Positions 43,883 to 52,343 of a DNA stretch of 64,000 nt are shown piece by piece. Made by a program: the position numbers and the translations under genes. The notes beneath the pieces were generated by a model. That model had not been told where the DNA came from. It saw only the letters and a list, made by a program, of their open reading frames with translations, and ran no database searches. Numbering within the stretch: position 1 is the stretch's first letter; every line of letters begins with the position of its first letter. Origin of the DNA: JAKOQB01 sp036824465 (GTDB lineage Bacteria > Pseudomonadota > Gammaproteobacteria > Burkholderiales > Burkholderiaceae_F); assembly GCA_036824465.1 (NCBI GenBank), contig DAITAC010000008.1:1-64000 (forward strand), written 5' to 3'.

Positions 43883-43951
43883 TTGGGTGCGCTTTGCGTC
43901 CGTTGTTGGGGTTGACCTCGATCAAGTCGCGCCACGCGCGCGGCCGGCGCG

Positions 43952-43980
43952 CTTGAAAACACGCCGGCGCGACCTAGATT
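43952..43980 (+). promoter_or_regulatory. Possible sigma-32 promoter of first hsp20
   Basis: CTTGAAA (43952-43958) is the sigma-32 -35 element; 14 bp later is CCTAGATT (43973-43980), a poor match to CCCCATNT. Weak alone, but the same -35 precedes the next hsp20 gene. Confidence 0.4.
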
Positions 43981-44053
43981 GAGAGCAGCAAGGGGCCGGT
44001 CGGATGCCGGCTCGGTCGAGCCAGCGCCGGTCCTTTGGTAAGCCGGAGGCGCT

Positions 44054-44506
44054 ATGAACACTCCATTGACATCATCACTGCGCCGCGATCCGTTTGGATC
44101 GATGTTCGACGACTTCTTCAGCGATGCCTGGGCCCGTCCGACGTGGATGACATTGCCCTTGGTCGCGGAGACGCCGTCGCTCATGCGCGCTCGCATGGAC
44201 GTCGTCGACAAAGGGCCGACCTATGTGATCACGGTCGATATGCCCGGCGTGAAGAAGGAAGACATCAACGTCTCGATCGAGGGGTCGCGCGTTGCGATTA
44301 CCGCAGAAACCGTCTACGAAACCCCGGTCAAGGAAGGCGAGAAACTGCTGCATACCGAGCGCTTTGCTGCCGGCTATGCGCGCAACTTCGAGCTGCCGAC
44401 CGAGGTGACTGAAAGCGGTGCCGAAGCGGTCTTCGAAAACGGCGTGCTGACGCTGACGCTACCGAAACGCACGCCAGTCGCCAGCAAGCGGTTGCTGATC
44501 CACTGA
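44054..44506 (+). CDS. Small heat-shock protein, Hsp20 family
   Basis: A 150-residue alpha-crystallin chaperone. A short N-terminal arm (RRDPFGSMFDDFFSDAW), then the alpha-crystallin domain with YVITVDMPGVKKEDINVSIEG and ENGVLTLTLPKR (A-x-x-x-n-G-v-L signature), and a C-terminal tail. It holds unfolding proteins in ATP-independent fashion. GGAGG precedes ATG 44054. Confidence 0.95.
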   Translation: MNTPLTSSLRRDPFGSMFDDFFSDAWARPTWMTLPLVAETPSLMRARMDVVDKGPTYVITVDMPGVKKEDINVSIEGSRVAITAETVYETPVKEGEKLLHTERFAAGYARNFELPTEVTESGAEAVFENGVLTLTLPKRTPVASKRLLIH

Positions 44507-44558
44507 GTCTGCGAGTGCGTCGCCGCGGGTTTGGAACGGCGTGGCGTCGCAGCGCGAC

Positions 44559-44587
44559 AAGGCCGCTGCCAAGCAGCGGCCTTTTTT
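44559..44587 (+). terminator. Rho-independent terminator of first hsp20
   Basis: AAGGCCGCTGC-CAA-GCAGCGGCCTT followed by TTTT, 53 bp after the first hsp20 stop. It separates the two hsp20 genes into different transcription units. Confidence 0.92.
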
Positions 44588-44613
44588 CATGGGATACCCG
44601 CCGAAGGCAGGGG

Positions 44614-44641
44614 CTTGAAACGATCGGTGCACGCCACATCT
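44614..44641 (+). promoter_or_regulatory. Sigma-32 promoter of second hsp20
   Basis: CTTGAAA (44614-44620), 13-bp spacer, CCACATCT (44634-44641). The -10 matches the heat-shock consensus CCCCATNT at seven of eight positions. The start codon is 57 bp downstream. Confidence 0.65.
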
Positions 44642-44697
44642 GAAGGCTGTGGTCGCCGCGCGCGGCCTCCAAATTGAATTCTGCTGAGGAGAGCATC

Positions 44698-45138
44698 ATG
44701 GCCAATCTGCTTGTACGTCGCGAACCCCTTGGGTCGCTGTTCGACGAATTCTTCAATGACTTCTTCGCCCGCGCCGGCGCGCCGGCCGCGCGCACCGCGG
44801 AGCTGCCGAGCGCCGTGCGCGCGCGCATGGACGTGGTCGACAAGAACGATCGCTATGAAGTGACGGTCGATCTGCCCGGTGTGAAGAAGGAGGACATTCA
44901 GGTCACGATTGAGGGCAACCGGGTGGCAATCGCCGCGGAAACCAGAAGCGAAAAGGAACTGAAGGAAGGCGAACGGCTGATCCACAGCGAGCGCTATGCA
45001 GCGAGCTATGCGCGCAGCTTCGAACTGCCGGCCGAGGTGACCGAAGAAGGCGCCGAAGCCGCGTTCGAAAATGGCGTGCTGCGCCTGGCGCTGCCCAAGC
45101 GTGCGACTGTGACGAGCAAGCGTCTGACGATTCGCTGA
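44698..45138 (+). CDS. Small heat-shock protein, Hsp20 family (paralogue)
   Basis: A 146-residue paralogue of the preceding Hsp20, similar along the alpha-crystallin domain (YEVTVDLPGVKKEDIQVTIEG, ENGVLRLALPKR). The N-terminal arm is LVRREPLGSLFDEFFNDFFA. Tandem hsp20 pairs often form mixed oligomers. ATG 44698; TGAGGAGAG upstream. Separate promoter and terminator indicate independent heat control. Confidence 0.95.
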   Translation: MANLLVRREPLGSLFDEFFNDFFARAGAPAARTAELPSAVRARMDVVDKNDRYEVTVDLPGVKKEDIQVTIEGNRVAIAAETRSEKELKEGERLIHSERYAASYARSFELPAEVTEEGAEAAFENGVLRLALPKRATVTSKRLTIR

Positions 45139-45228
45139 TCGGTTGATGCCTGAAGTGCGCGGCGTTGGCCGCGCACCTGCCGGGAACGGCCGCCGGCATC
45201 GGCGGCCGTCTGCTTACAATCGGCCGCG

Positions 45229-46326
45229 ATGTACTCGCCGACCGATCATGAATTCATGCGCCGCGCGCTCGCGCTGGCGCAACGCGCGCTGAATCACGCC
45301 ACGCCCAACCCGCGCGTTGGCTGCGTGCTGGTGCGCGAGGGCCGTATTCTGGGCGAGGGCTTCACCCAGCCGCCGGGGTCCAATCACGCTGAAATCGAGG
45401 CGCTGCTCGATGCGCGGCGCAACGGCCACGATACCCACGGTGCGACCGCGTACGTTTCGCTCGAGCCCTGCGCACACTTCGGCCGCACCCCGCCCTGCGG
45501 CACGGCGCTGATCGAAGCGCGCGTGGCACGCGTGATTGCCGCGGTCGAGGATCCGAATCCGCAGGTCGCGGGGCAGGGGCTGGAAATGCTGCGCAATGCC
45601 GACATCGACGTGCGCTGCGGACTGCTGCAGAGCGAAGCGACCGAGATGAACATCGGCTTCTTCACGCGCATGAATCGCGGTCGGCCCTGGGTGCGCATGA
45701 AGATCGCCGCCAGCCTCGACGGCAAGACCGCGCTTGAAAACGGCGTGTCGCAATGGATCACCTCCGAGGCGGCGCGCACCGACGGCCACGCGTGGCGCGC
45801 GCGGTCCTGTGCCGTCCTGACCGGCATCGGTACCGTGCAACTCGACAACCCGCAGTTGAACGTGCGGCTGGTCCAGACGCATCGGCAGCCGCTGAAGGTG
45901 CTGGTCGACAGCCGCCTCGACGTCGATCCCGATGCGCGGCTGTTCGACGGCCACCCGACGCTGGTGGCCTGCGCCCGCCGCGACGAGGCCAAGGAGCTTC
46001 GCCTGCGCGAAAAGAGCGCAGAAGTGATCGAGTTGCCGAACCCCGAGGGCAAGGTCGATCTGCCGGCGCTGATGCGTGAACTCGCGCGGCGCGGTATCAA
46101 CGAGTTGCACGTTGAGGCGGGATTCAAGCTCAACGGCTCGCTGGTACGCGCCGGGCTGGTCGATGAACTGCTCGTCTATCTGGCGCCGCTGCTCATCGGT
46201 GAGGCGCAGGGCATGGTGCACCTGCCGGCGCTGTCGGATCTCGCGCATGCACAGCGGCTGCGCTTTCACGAGGTCACACAGGTTGGCGAAGACGTGCGTG
46301 TCCTCGCCCGTTGGGGAGGCGGCTGA
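45229..46326 (+). CDS. ribD: Riboflavin biosynthesis deaminase/reductase RibD
   Basis: A 365-residue bifunctional enzyme. The N-terminal cytidine-deaminase-like domain shows NHAEIEALLDARR (H-A-E zinc motif) and SLEPCAHFGRTPPC (PC-x8-C). The C-terminal reductase domain includes WVRMKIAASLDGKTAL and LHVEAGFKLNGSLVRAGL. It converts 2,5-diamino-6-ribosylaminopyrimidinone phosphate to the reduced ribitylaminouracil phosphate. The stop overlaps the ribE start (TGATG). Confidence 0.97.
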   Translation: MYSPTDHEFMRRALALAQRALNHATPNPRVGCVLVREGRILGEGFTQPPGSNHAEIEALLDARRNGHDTHGATAYVSLEPCAHFGRTPPCGTALIEARVARVIAAVEDPNPQVAGQGLEMLRNADIDVRCGLLQSEATEMNIGFFTRMNRGRPWVRMKIAASLDGKTALENGVSQWITSEAARTDGHAWRARSCAVLTGIGTVQLDNPQLNVRLVQTHRQPLKVLVDSRLDVDPDARLFDGHPTLVACARRDEAKELRLREKSAEVIELPNPEGKVDLPALMRELARRGINELHVEAGFKLNGSLVRAGLVDELLVYLAPLLIGEAQGMVHLPALSDLAHAQRLRFHEVTQVGEDVRVLARWGGG

Positions 46327-46952
46327 TGTTCGCCGGAATCATTCAGGCAACCGGTCAGATCGTGCGCGTCGACGAGCTCGGATTCGGGCGGCGCCTGATC
46401 ATCGAAGCGCCCGCGCTCGGGCTCGACGATGTCAAGGTCGGTGATTCGATCGCCATCAATGGCGCCTGCATGACGGTGACGGAGAAAACGACACGCACGT
46501 TCTCCATCGACGTGTCGGCCGAGTCATTGTCGAAGACGGCCGGGCTCGATGTGCGCGGCGAAGTGAACCTGGAGAAGTCACTGCGGCTGGGCGACCGTAT
46601 CGATGGTCATCTCGTCAGCGGGCACGTCGATGGCACCGGTCGCGTCCACGCGATCGAGCCGCTTGGTGAGAGTGTGCTGTTCGTGGTCGAAGCGCCGGCC
46701 GAACTGGCGCGATTCTTCGCTTACAAGGGATCGATCGCGGTCAACGGCGTGTCGCTGACGGTCAATCGCGTCGAGGATATCGTGCGTGATGGCCGCGCTG
46801 CGGGCTGCCTGGTCTGGATCAATCTGATTCCGCACACGATTGCGGTGACGACGCTAAGGAATCTCAAACCGGGTGACCACGTCAATCTCGAGGTCGACAT
46901 GATTGCGCGTTACGTTGAGCGGATGCTTCAGGGGCGCACGATGTCGACATGA
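46326..46952 (+). CDS. ribE: Riboflavin synthase alpha chain
   Basis: A 208-residue protein of two similar beta-barrel lumazine-binding domains: MFAGIIQATGQIVRVD with NGACMTV, and HLVSGHVDGTGRVHAI with NGVSLTVN. It dismutates two 6,7-dimethyl-8-ribityllumazine to riboflavin. Coupled to ribD. The next rib gene, ribBA, is 2.2 kb downstream after a protease and an oxidoreductase gene. Confidence 0.97.
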   Translation: MFAGIIQATGQIVRVDELGFGRRLIIEAPALGLDDVKVGDSIAINGACMTVTEKTTRTFSIDVSAESLSKTAGLDVRGEVNLEKSLRLGDRIDGHLVSGHVDGTGRVHAIEPLGESVLFVVEAPAELARFFAYKGSIAVNGVSLTVNRVEDIVRDGRAAGCLVWINLIPHTIAVTTLRNLKPGDHVNLEVDMIARYVERMLQGRTMST

Positions 46953-47269
46953 GACCCTCGACATTCCAGGCAATCAAAGGTCGTCTTTCAGAAGATTTGG
47001 CCGGAAGCCGTTCGGTATTCCGCTTCCGCGCACGGGGTGGGAAGACGCGGCGCTGCTCGGCCATTTCGCCGCGATGCATCGAGTGGCCGCGCTGGTCATC
47101 ACCTTGCTGATCGCCGTTGACATCGCCGCGGCACGTCGGCCGTCTCGCTGAAGGTATCCTGCGCCGGATTCACAGCGCAGCGGGCGGAATCGATGTCGGG
47201 CTCGACACAGCTTCGGGTTGTGCGGCATGCGGCGCGCGGGCTCCGTGCGGCTGGCCTGATCGAATCCCG
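46953..47269. other. Region between ribE and CPBP protease
   Basis: Up to 317 bp, depending on the protease start. One frame encodes a short hydrophobic stretch (AAMHRVAALVITLLIAVDIAAARR, 47071-47151) that might be a small membrane peptide or a remnant. No terminator, so the downstream genes may be co-transcribed with ribE. Confidence 0.4.
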
Positions 47270-47968
47270 ATGATGCTGGCACTCGGCGTTGCGGCGATTG
47301 CGTTGCTGCCCGCACTGATCGATCCGGCTCGGCGCGCCTACGCGGTCGCCTTGTTCGCTGCACTTGCGCTCTTTCTCGGCTTACGCGCGTTGCCCGAATC
47401 GATCCCCGGGTTGCGCCTGATCGGAGCCGACGAGAACTGGACCGGTCTGTTGCTGGCGACACTCGGCCTTCTGTCTTTGGCCGCTGCCCTGGTTCGCCGT
47501 GCGGCTTTCACGTGGCGCGAGTTCGGATTGACGTCGACGCAGCGGCCAGGTACCCGGCGCGCGGCGCTCATCGTCGCGATCGCCGCGCTGGTCGCGAACT
47601 ATGCGTTGATGTCGTTGGGCAGCTTCAGGTTGGACCACGTTTCGGCCGAAACCTGGCTGTATCAGGCGTCGGCGCCCGGCCTGGCCGAAGAGATCGCGTT
47701 TCGCGGCGTGCTGCTTGCGCTGGCTGACCGCGCCTTCGTAGCGCAGCGCAATGTGTTTGGTGCACCGATCGGCTGGGGCGGGGTGGTCGTGACGCTGCTA
47801 TTCGTGCTGCTGCACGTCTCTGAACACACGTCCGCGTTGGGGCTGCTACTCGGCGTCCTGCCTGCCGCATTTCTGTACCTTTGGCTGCGCGCCAGGAGTG
47901 GCAGCCTGCTGCTGCCGATCCTCGTTCACAATCTGTGGAACCTCTCCGTCTACGCAGCCCACTTCTGA
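47270..47968 (+). CDS. CPBP-family intramembrane glutamic endopeptidase
   Basis: About 232 residues in six to eight hydrophobic segments. The three CPBP (Abi) motifs are visible: PGLAEEIAFRGVLLAL (EExxxR), FVLLHVSEH (motif 2 histidine) and ILVHNLWNLSV (HxxxN). It is an inner-membrane protease related to Rce1; bacterial members act on signal-like peptides or bacteriocin immunity. ATG 47270 is chosen because the earlier in-frame TTG at 47117 would add a cysteine-rich non-hydrophobic leader. Confidence 0.85.
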   Translation: MMLALGVAAIALLPALIDPARRAYAVALFAALALFLGLRALPESIPGLRLIGADENWTGLLLATLGLLSLAAALVRRAAFTWREFGLTSTQRPGTRRAALIVAIAALVANYALMSLGSFRLDHVSAETWLYQASAPGLAEEIAFRGVLLALADRAFVAQRNVFGAPIGWGGVVVTLLFVLLHVSEHTSALGLLLGVLPAAFLYLWLRARSGSLLLPILVHNLWNLSVYAAHF

Positions 47969-47975
47969 GCCTCGC

Positions 47976-49109
47976 ATGTCACTTCCTTCGTCTCGTCTCT
48001 TCGAACCTCTGTCGTTGCGCGCGCTCACGCTGCCCAATCGCATCATGGTGTCGCCGATGTGCCAGTACTCCGCGGTCGACGGCAATGCGAGCGCGTGGCA
48101 CTACGCGCATCTCGGGTCGCTCGCACTGTCGGGCGCCGGGTTGGTATGCCTCGAAGCGACCGCCGTCACGCGCGACGGGCGCATCACGCCCGGGTGCCTC
48201 GGCCTGTGGTCCGACGCCAACGAGGCCGCGCTGGCGCCGGTCGTCGCGATGATGCGCGCCGCGGCCCCGGGTGTGAAACTCGCGGTCCAGCTCGCGCATG
48301 CGGGCCGCAAAGGCTCGAGCCATGCGCCTTGGCACGGCGGCGGGTTGCTTGCACCGGCTGACGGCGGATGGGTCCCGGTCGCGCCTTCCTCGCTGCCGCA
48401 TGCCGACGGTGAAGCGCCGCCGCGCGCGCTGTCGATCGACGAGATCGAAGCGCTTCCGCGCTCATTTGCAGACGCTGCCGAACGCGCGGCGCGACTTGGC
48501 TTCGATGCAATCGAAATCCACATGGCGCACGGATATCTGCTGCACCAGTTCCTCTCGCCGCTGTCGAACCGGCGTAGCGATGGTTACGGTGGATCTTTTG
48601 ACCGCCGGGTACGCTTGCCACTGGAGGTGTTGGTCGCAGTGCGGGCGGCGTTTCCGTCCGGGCGCCCAGTTGGTGTACGCGTCTCGGCGACCGACTGGCT
48701 CGATGGTGAAGATGCGTGGACGCTGGACCAAACGCTCGAATTCGCCCAGCGACTGAAGGCGCTGGGTTGTGACTGGATCGATGTTTCGAGCGGCGGCATC
48801 TCGCCGCGCCAGAAGATTGCGCTCGGCCCCGGCTATCAGGTGCCCTTTGCGGATGCAGTCAGGCGCGCCACCAATGTCGCGACCATCGCGGTCGGACTCA
48901 TCACCGAACCGAAACAGGCCGAAGCGATCATCGCGGAAGGACATGCCGACATGGTTGCACTGGCGCGCGCAATGCTTTTCGATCCGCGTTGGCCCTGGCG
49001 TGCTGCGGTTGCGTTGGGCGGCAGGGTCTCCGTGCCGCACCAGTACTGGCGGTCGCTGCCAAAGGATGCGAGTCACGTGTTCGGCCCCATCGCGTTCGGG
49101 CAACGCTGA
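47976..49109 (+). CDS. NADH:flavin oxidoreductase, old yellow enzyme family (YqjM/NamA-like)
   Basis: A 377-residue FMN-dependent ene-reductase. LPNRIMVSPMCQYSAVDG has the cysteine typical of the thermophilic-like YqjM class, VQLAHAGRKGS contains the substrate-binding HAGR, and HMAHGYLLHQFLSPLSNRRSDGYGGS is the His/Tyr active-site loop in pieces. It reduces activated C=C bonds with NAD(P)H. It sits between ribE and ribBA, so an FMN user lies inside the flavin-synthesis cluster. Confidence 0.94.
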   Translation: MSLPSSRLFEPLSLRALTLPNRIMVSPMCQYSAVDGNASAWHYAHLGSLALSGAGLVCLEATAVTRDGRITPGCLGLWSDANEAALAPVVAMMRAAAPGVKLAVQLAHAGRKGSSHAPWHGGGLLAPADGGWVPVAPSSLPHADGEAPPRALSIDEIEALPRSFADAAERAARLGFDAIEIHMAHGYLLHQFLSPLSNRRSDGYGGSFDRRVRLPLEVLVAVRAAFPSGRPVGVRVSATDWLDGEDAWTLDQTLEFAQRLKALGCDWIDVSSGGISPRQKIALGPGYQVPFADAVRRATNVATIAVGLITEPKQAEAIIAEGHADMVALARAMLFDPRWPWRAAVALGGRVSVPHQYWRSLPKDASHVFGPIAFGQR

Positions 49110-49178
49110 GGGGGAAACCGATGGCCGCGGCGTAGAATCGCGCTCCTGGTCTGTGCGGCCGCGCTGCGAGGATTTGCC

Positions 49179-50324
49179 ATGCTTTCCGCCGTTCCCTCAC
49201 CGTCGAAGCCGTCAACGCAGTCAATTTCCTCGACTGCCGAGGTCATCGACGAGATTCGCAAAGGCAACATCGTCGTGCTGGTCGACGATGAAGATCGCGA
49301 AAATGAGGGCGATCTGGTCTTTGCCGCCGACTTTGTCAGTGCCGAGAAGATCAACTTCCTCGCCCGGTTCGGGCGCGGCCTGATCTGTATGCCGATTACC
49401 GCCGAGCACGCCGCCCAGCTGAGGCTGACCCCGATGGCGGCGGAAAACCGCACCGTGCATGGTACGAACTTCACGGTTGCCATCGAGGCAGCGCAAGGGA
49501 TATCGACGGGTATCTCAGCGGCCGACCGTGCACATACGGTCCATGTCGCGTCGCGACCGAATGCCAAGCCCTCGGATGTCGTGCAGCCGGGCCATGTGTT
49601 CCCGCTGGTCGCGCAGCCGGGCGGGGTGCTGATGCGTGCCGGTCACACCGAAGCGTGCTGCGATCTGGCGCGGCTTGCCGGACTGACACCGGCGGCGGTG
49701 CTGTGCGAGATCATGAATGACGATGGCACGATGGCGCGGCTGCCGGACCTGATTCCCTTCGCGCAGCGTCACGGCCTGAAACTCGGCACCATCGCCGACC
49801 TGATCCATTACCGCGCGGCGACCGAATCGATGGTGACGAGGGTCGGGCAACGCCGCGTGAAAACCACGGCCGGCGACTTCGAGTTGATTGCCTACCGCGA
49901 CTCGCCGAGCGCGGGCGCACATCTCGCATTAGTGCTTGGCACACCCGCGCCCGAACGCGAAACGCTGGTGCGCGTGCACGAACCCGTGTCGGCGCTCGAT
50001 TTGATCGATACCGATATCGGCACGCACTCCTGGCCGGTGGCCAAAGCGCTCAGTGCGATCGCGCAGGAGGGCTGTGGCGTGCTGGTGCTGTTGAATTGCG
50101 GCGAGTCAGGCGACCAGTTGCTGCGTCACTTTGCGGAGCAGTCTGATCCGAGTGCGGCGCTGCCAGCGCAGCGCGCAGCGAAGATGGACTTGCGCACTTA
50201 TGGCGTTGGCGCGCAGATCCTGCGCGACCTGAACGTCGGCCGAATGAGGCTGTTGGCGCGTCCGCGCAAGATGCCCTCGATGACCGGTTTCGGCCTGCAG
50301 GTGGCCGGCTATCTCGAACGCTAG
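49179..50324 (+). CDS. ribBA: DHBP synthase RibB with degenerate GTP cyclohydrolase II domain
   Basis: A 381-residue protein. The N-terminal domain (about 20-220) is an intact 3,4-dihydroxy-2-butanone 4-phosphate synthase: VLVDDEDRENEGDLVFAAD and RAGHTEACCDLARLAGL are catalytic. The C-terminal domain (about 225-370) resembles GTP cyclohydrolase II by YGVGAQILRDLNVGRMRLLARPRK, but the zinc motif C-x10-C-x-C is missing: VRVHEPVSALDLIDTDIGT stands where the cysteines should be. So it makes the four-carbon precursor but probably not the pyrimidine; a separate RibA is expected elsewhere. Confidence 0.92.
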   Translation: MLSAVPSPSKPSTQSISSTAEVIDEIRKGNIVVLVDDEDRENEGDLVFAADFVSAEKINFLARFGRGLICMPITAEHAAQLRLTPMAAENRTVHGTNFTVAIEAAQGISTGISAADRAHTVHVASRPNAKPSDVVQPGHVFPLVAQPGGVLMRAGHTEACCDLARLAGLTPAAVLCEIMNDDGTMARLPDLIPFAQRHGLKLGTIADLIHYRAATESMVTRVGQRRVKTTAGDFELIAYRDSPSAGAHLALVLGTPAPERETLVRVHEPVSALDLIDTDIGTHSWPVAKALSAIAQEGCGVLVLLNCGESGDQLLRHFAEQSDPSAALPAQRAAKMDLRTYGVGAQILRDLNVGRMRLLARPRKMPSMTGFGLQVAGYLER

Positions 50325-50333
50325 GAGTTGCGC

Positions 50334-50825
50334 TTGGCAATTGACGTAATCGCGCCCGATCTCGACGGCGCGGGACTGCGAATTGGGCTCGTGCAGGCAC
50401 GCTTCAACGAGTGGGCCGGCCAGGCGCTCGCGCAGGCGTGCATCGGCGAGTTGGTTGCGCTCGGCGTGGACGAAGACGACATCACCCATGTCACGGTGCC
50501 GGGCGCGCTGGAGGTGCCGATCGCGCTGGCCAAGCTCGCTGAGGCGGGAGACTTCGACGCGCTGATTGCGATTGGCTGCGTGATCCGGGGCGAGACCTAT
50601 CACTTTGAAGTCGTCGCCAATGAATCGGCTAAAGGGGTTGCGCGGGTGTCGCTCGAGCGCGGCATGCCGATCGCCAACGCGATTCTCACCACCGAAAACG
50701 AGGAGCAGGCGCGTGAGCGCGCCGCGGAGAAGGGGCGCGACGCTGCGCGCGTGGCAATCGAGATGGCAAACCTGTTCTGGGCGCTCGAAGAGGCCGGCGG
50801 CGATGACAGCGCGAACGACGCATAA
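50334..50825 (+). CDS. ribH: 6,7-dimethyl-8-ribityllumazine synthase
   Basis: A 163-residue lumazine synthase. RIGLVQARFNEWAGQAL is the substrate strand, VTVPGALEVPIALAKLA and VIRGETYHFEVVANESAKGV (with the catalytic histidine) complete the active site. The likely start is TTG 50334, 6 bases after AGGAG (50323-50327); the nearer TTG at 50328 is too close. The 3' end overlaps nusB by 23 bp. Confidence 0.96.
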   Translation: MAIDVIAPDLDGAGLRIGLVQARFNEWAGQALAQACIGELVALGVDEDDITHVTVPGALEVPIALAKLAEAGDFDALIAIGCVIRGETYHFEVVANESAKGVARVSLERGMPIANAILTTENEEQARERAAEKGRDAARVAIEMANLFWALEEAGGDDSANDA

Positions 50826-51294
50826 CGCATCGGCAAGCGCGACGCGGGCCGGCAAACCAGGCGGCGGCGGACGGAGTGCTCGACGCCGCGCGCGCGAACT
50901 GGTCCTGCAGGGTTTGTACCAATGGCTGATCGGCGGGCAGCAGCTCGCTGCGATCGAGGAACACCTGACGGAGACCGAGGGCTTCGACCGCGCCGACGCG
51001 CCGCACCTACGCGAGCTCCTGCGTGGCACGATCGAAGGTGCCGATGACCTGCGCGCCGAGTTCGGGCGCTATATAGATCGCGGCGTCAACGAACTCTCTC
51101 CAGTCGAACACGCGATCCTGTTGATCGGCAGTTATGAACTGAAGCACCGCGCCGAGATTCCGTACCGGGTCGTCATCAACGAAGCGGTCGAGCTGGCCAA
51201 GAGCTTCGGCGGCACGGAGGGTTTCAAATACGTCAACGGCGTGCTGGACAAGGTTGCGCTTCACCTGCGTCCGCACGAGGCGGCAAAGCAGTAG
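50803..51294 (+). CDS. nusB: Transcription antitermination factor NusB
   Basis: A 163-residue all-helical protein. After a basic disordered N-terminus, RRRARELVLQGLYQWLI starts the NusB fold and PYRVVINEAVELAKSFGGTEGFKYVNGVLDKV is the C-terminal core (in pieces). With NusE it binds boxA RNA in rRNA antitermination. ATG 50803 lies within ribH, indicating coupling; ribH-nusB is a conserved pair. Confidence 0.95.
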   Translation: MTARTTHNASASATRAGKPGGGGRSARRRARELVLQGLYQWLIGGQQLAAIEEHLTETEGFDRADAPHLRELLRGTIEGADDLRAEFGRYIDRGVNELSPVEHAILLIGSYELKHRAEIPYRVVINEAVELAKSFGGTEGFKYVNGVLDKVALHLRPHEAAKQ

Positions 51295-51364
51295 GAAGTC
51301 GGGAGTCGGGAGTCGGGCGGCCTGACCTGGGTCGAGTTACTCCCGACTCCCGACTCCCGACTCC
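51295..51364. repeat. Inverted arrays of heptamer GTCGGGA between nusB and thiL
   Basis: Left arm GTCGGGAGTCGGGAGTCGGG (51298-51317) pairs perfectly with CCCGAC repeats at 51342-51361 around a 24-nt loop. The array starts right at the nusB stop and ends 9 bp before the thiL ATG, leaving no clear Shine-Dalgarno. It is the compact version of the array at 43259-43410. Confidence 0.88.
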
Positions 51365-51372
51365 TGGCCCGA

Positions 51373-52341
51373 ATGACCGAATTCGAACTCATTGCCCGCT
51401 TCTTCACGCGGCCCTCGCGCGAGCGGCAGGGCGTAGGCGACGATTGCGCGCTGATCGATGTCGGCGGCCGCACGCTCGCCATGACTTGCGACATGCTCAT
51501 CGAGCGGCGGCACTTCTTTGCCGACGTCGATCCCGAGTCGCTGGGCCACAAGGCGCTGGCGGTCAACCTGTCCGATCTGGCCGCGGCGGGCGCAACACCG
51601 CGCTGCTTTCTGCTGGCGCTGGCTTTGCCGCGTGCGGACGAACGCTGGCTGGAGGCGTTTGCCGCCGGAATGTTCGGACTTGCCGAGCAGTTCGGCTGCG
51701 AACTGATCGGAGGCGACACCACACGCAGCCCCGAGTGGAACCAGACGAGCGGCCCGCTGACGATATGCATCACCGCGCTGGGTGACGTCGTGCCAGGGCC
51801 GGCGCTTTCGCGCGCGGGTGCCCGCCCGGGAGACGATCTGTGGGTGTCCGGAACGCTGGGCGACGCTGCGCTCGCATTGGCATTTGCCGCAGGAGCGGCG
51901 GCGGAGACAGATGATCGGGATGCGTGCATGGCCCGGCTCGAGCGGCCGACGCCGCGGGTGCGCCTGGGCGAACAACTGCGGGGGCTGGCAACCGCCGCGA
52001 TCGACGTGTCGGATGGCTTGCTGGGCGATTTGACGCACATCGGCGAACGGTCGCAGGTGGGTGCCCGGCTGCGGTGGGCCGACGTGCCCCTTTCGCCCGC
52101 GTTGCGAAGGCAGTCGGCCGCGTTGCAACAGCGCTGCGCTCTCGCGGGCGGCGACGACTACGAATTGCTGTTCTCCGCCCCCCCTGAGAAACGTCCGCAG
52201 GTCCTGGCGGCCGGGCAATTGGCCGGGATCAACGTTACCCGCATTGGTGAAATCGTGGCCGGCCGGAGCATCGTAGTGCTCGACGCCGGAGGCGGGAACA
52301 TGGAAACTCCGTTCTCGGGATTTGACCACTTCAAAGCCTAG
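51373..52341 (+). CDS. thiL: Thiamine-monophosphate kinase
   Basis: A 322-residue ATP-dependent kinase making thiamine diphosphate, the last step of the pathway. GVGDDCALIDVGG and LVGGDTTRS-like LIGGDTTRSPEW are ATP/metal motifs of the PurM-like fold, and AIDVSDGLLGDLTHIGERS and AGGDDYELLFSAP are the second pair. Complete in length. Confidence 0.95.
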   Translation: MTEFELIARFFTRPSRERQGVGDDCALIDVGGRTLAMTCDMLIERRHFFADVDPESLGHKALAVNLSDLAAAGATPRCFLLALALPRADERWLEAFAAGMFGLAEQFGCELIGGDTTRSPEWNQTSGPLTICITALGDVVPGPALSRAGARPGDDLWVSGTLGDAALALAFAAGAAAETDDRDACMARLERPTPRVRLGEQLRGLATAAIDVSDGLLGDLTHIGERSQVGARLRWADVPLSPALRRQSAALQQRCALAGGDDYELLFSAPPEKRPQVLAAGQLAGINVTRIGEIVAGRSIVVLDAGGGNMETPFSGFDHFKA

Positions 52342-52343
52342 CC

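Noticed and set aside
47071..47151. Short hydrophobic peptide MHRVAALVITLLIAVDIAAARR
   Set aside because: No ribosome binding site and no recognised family; may be a chance hydrophobic stretch or a remnant of a longer membrane protein.
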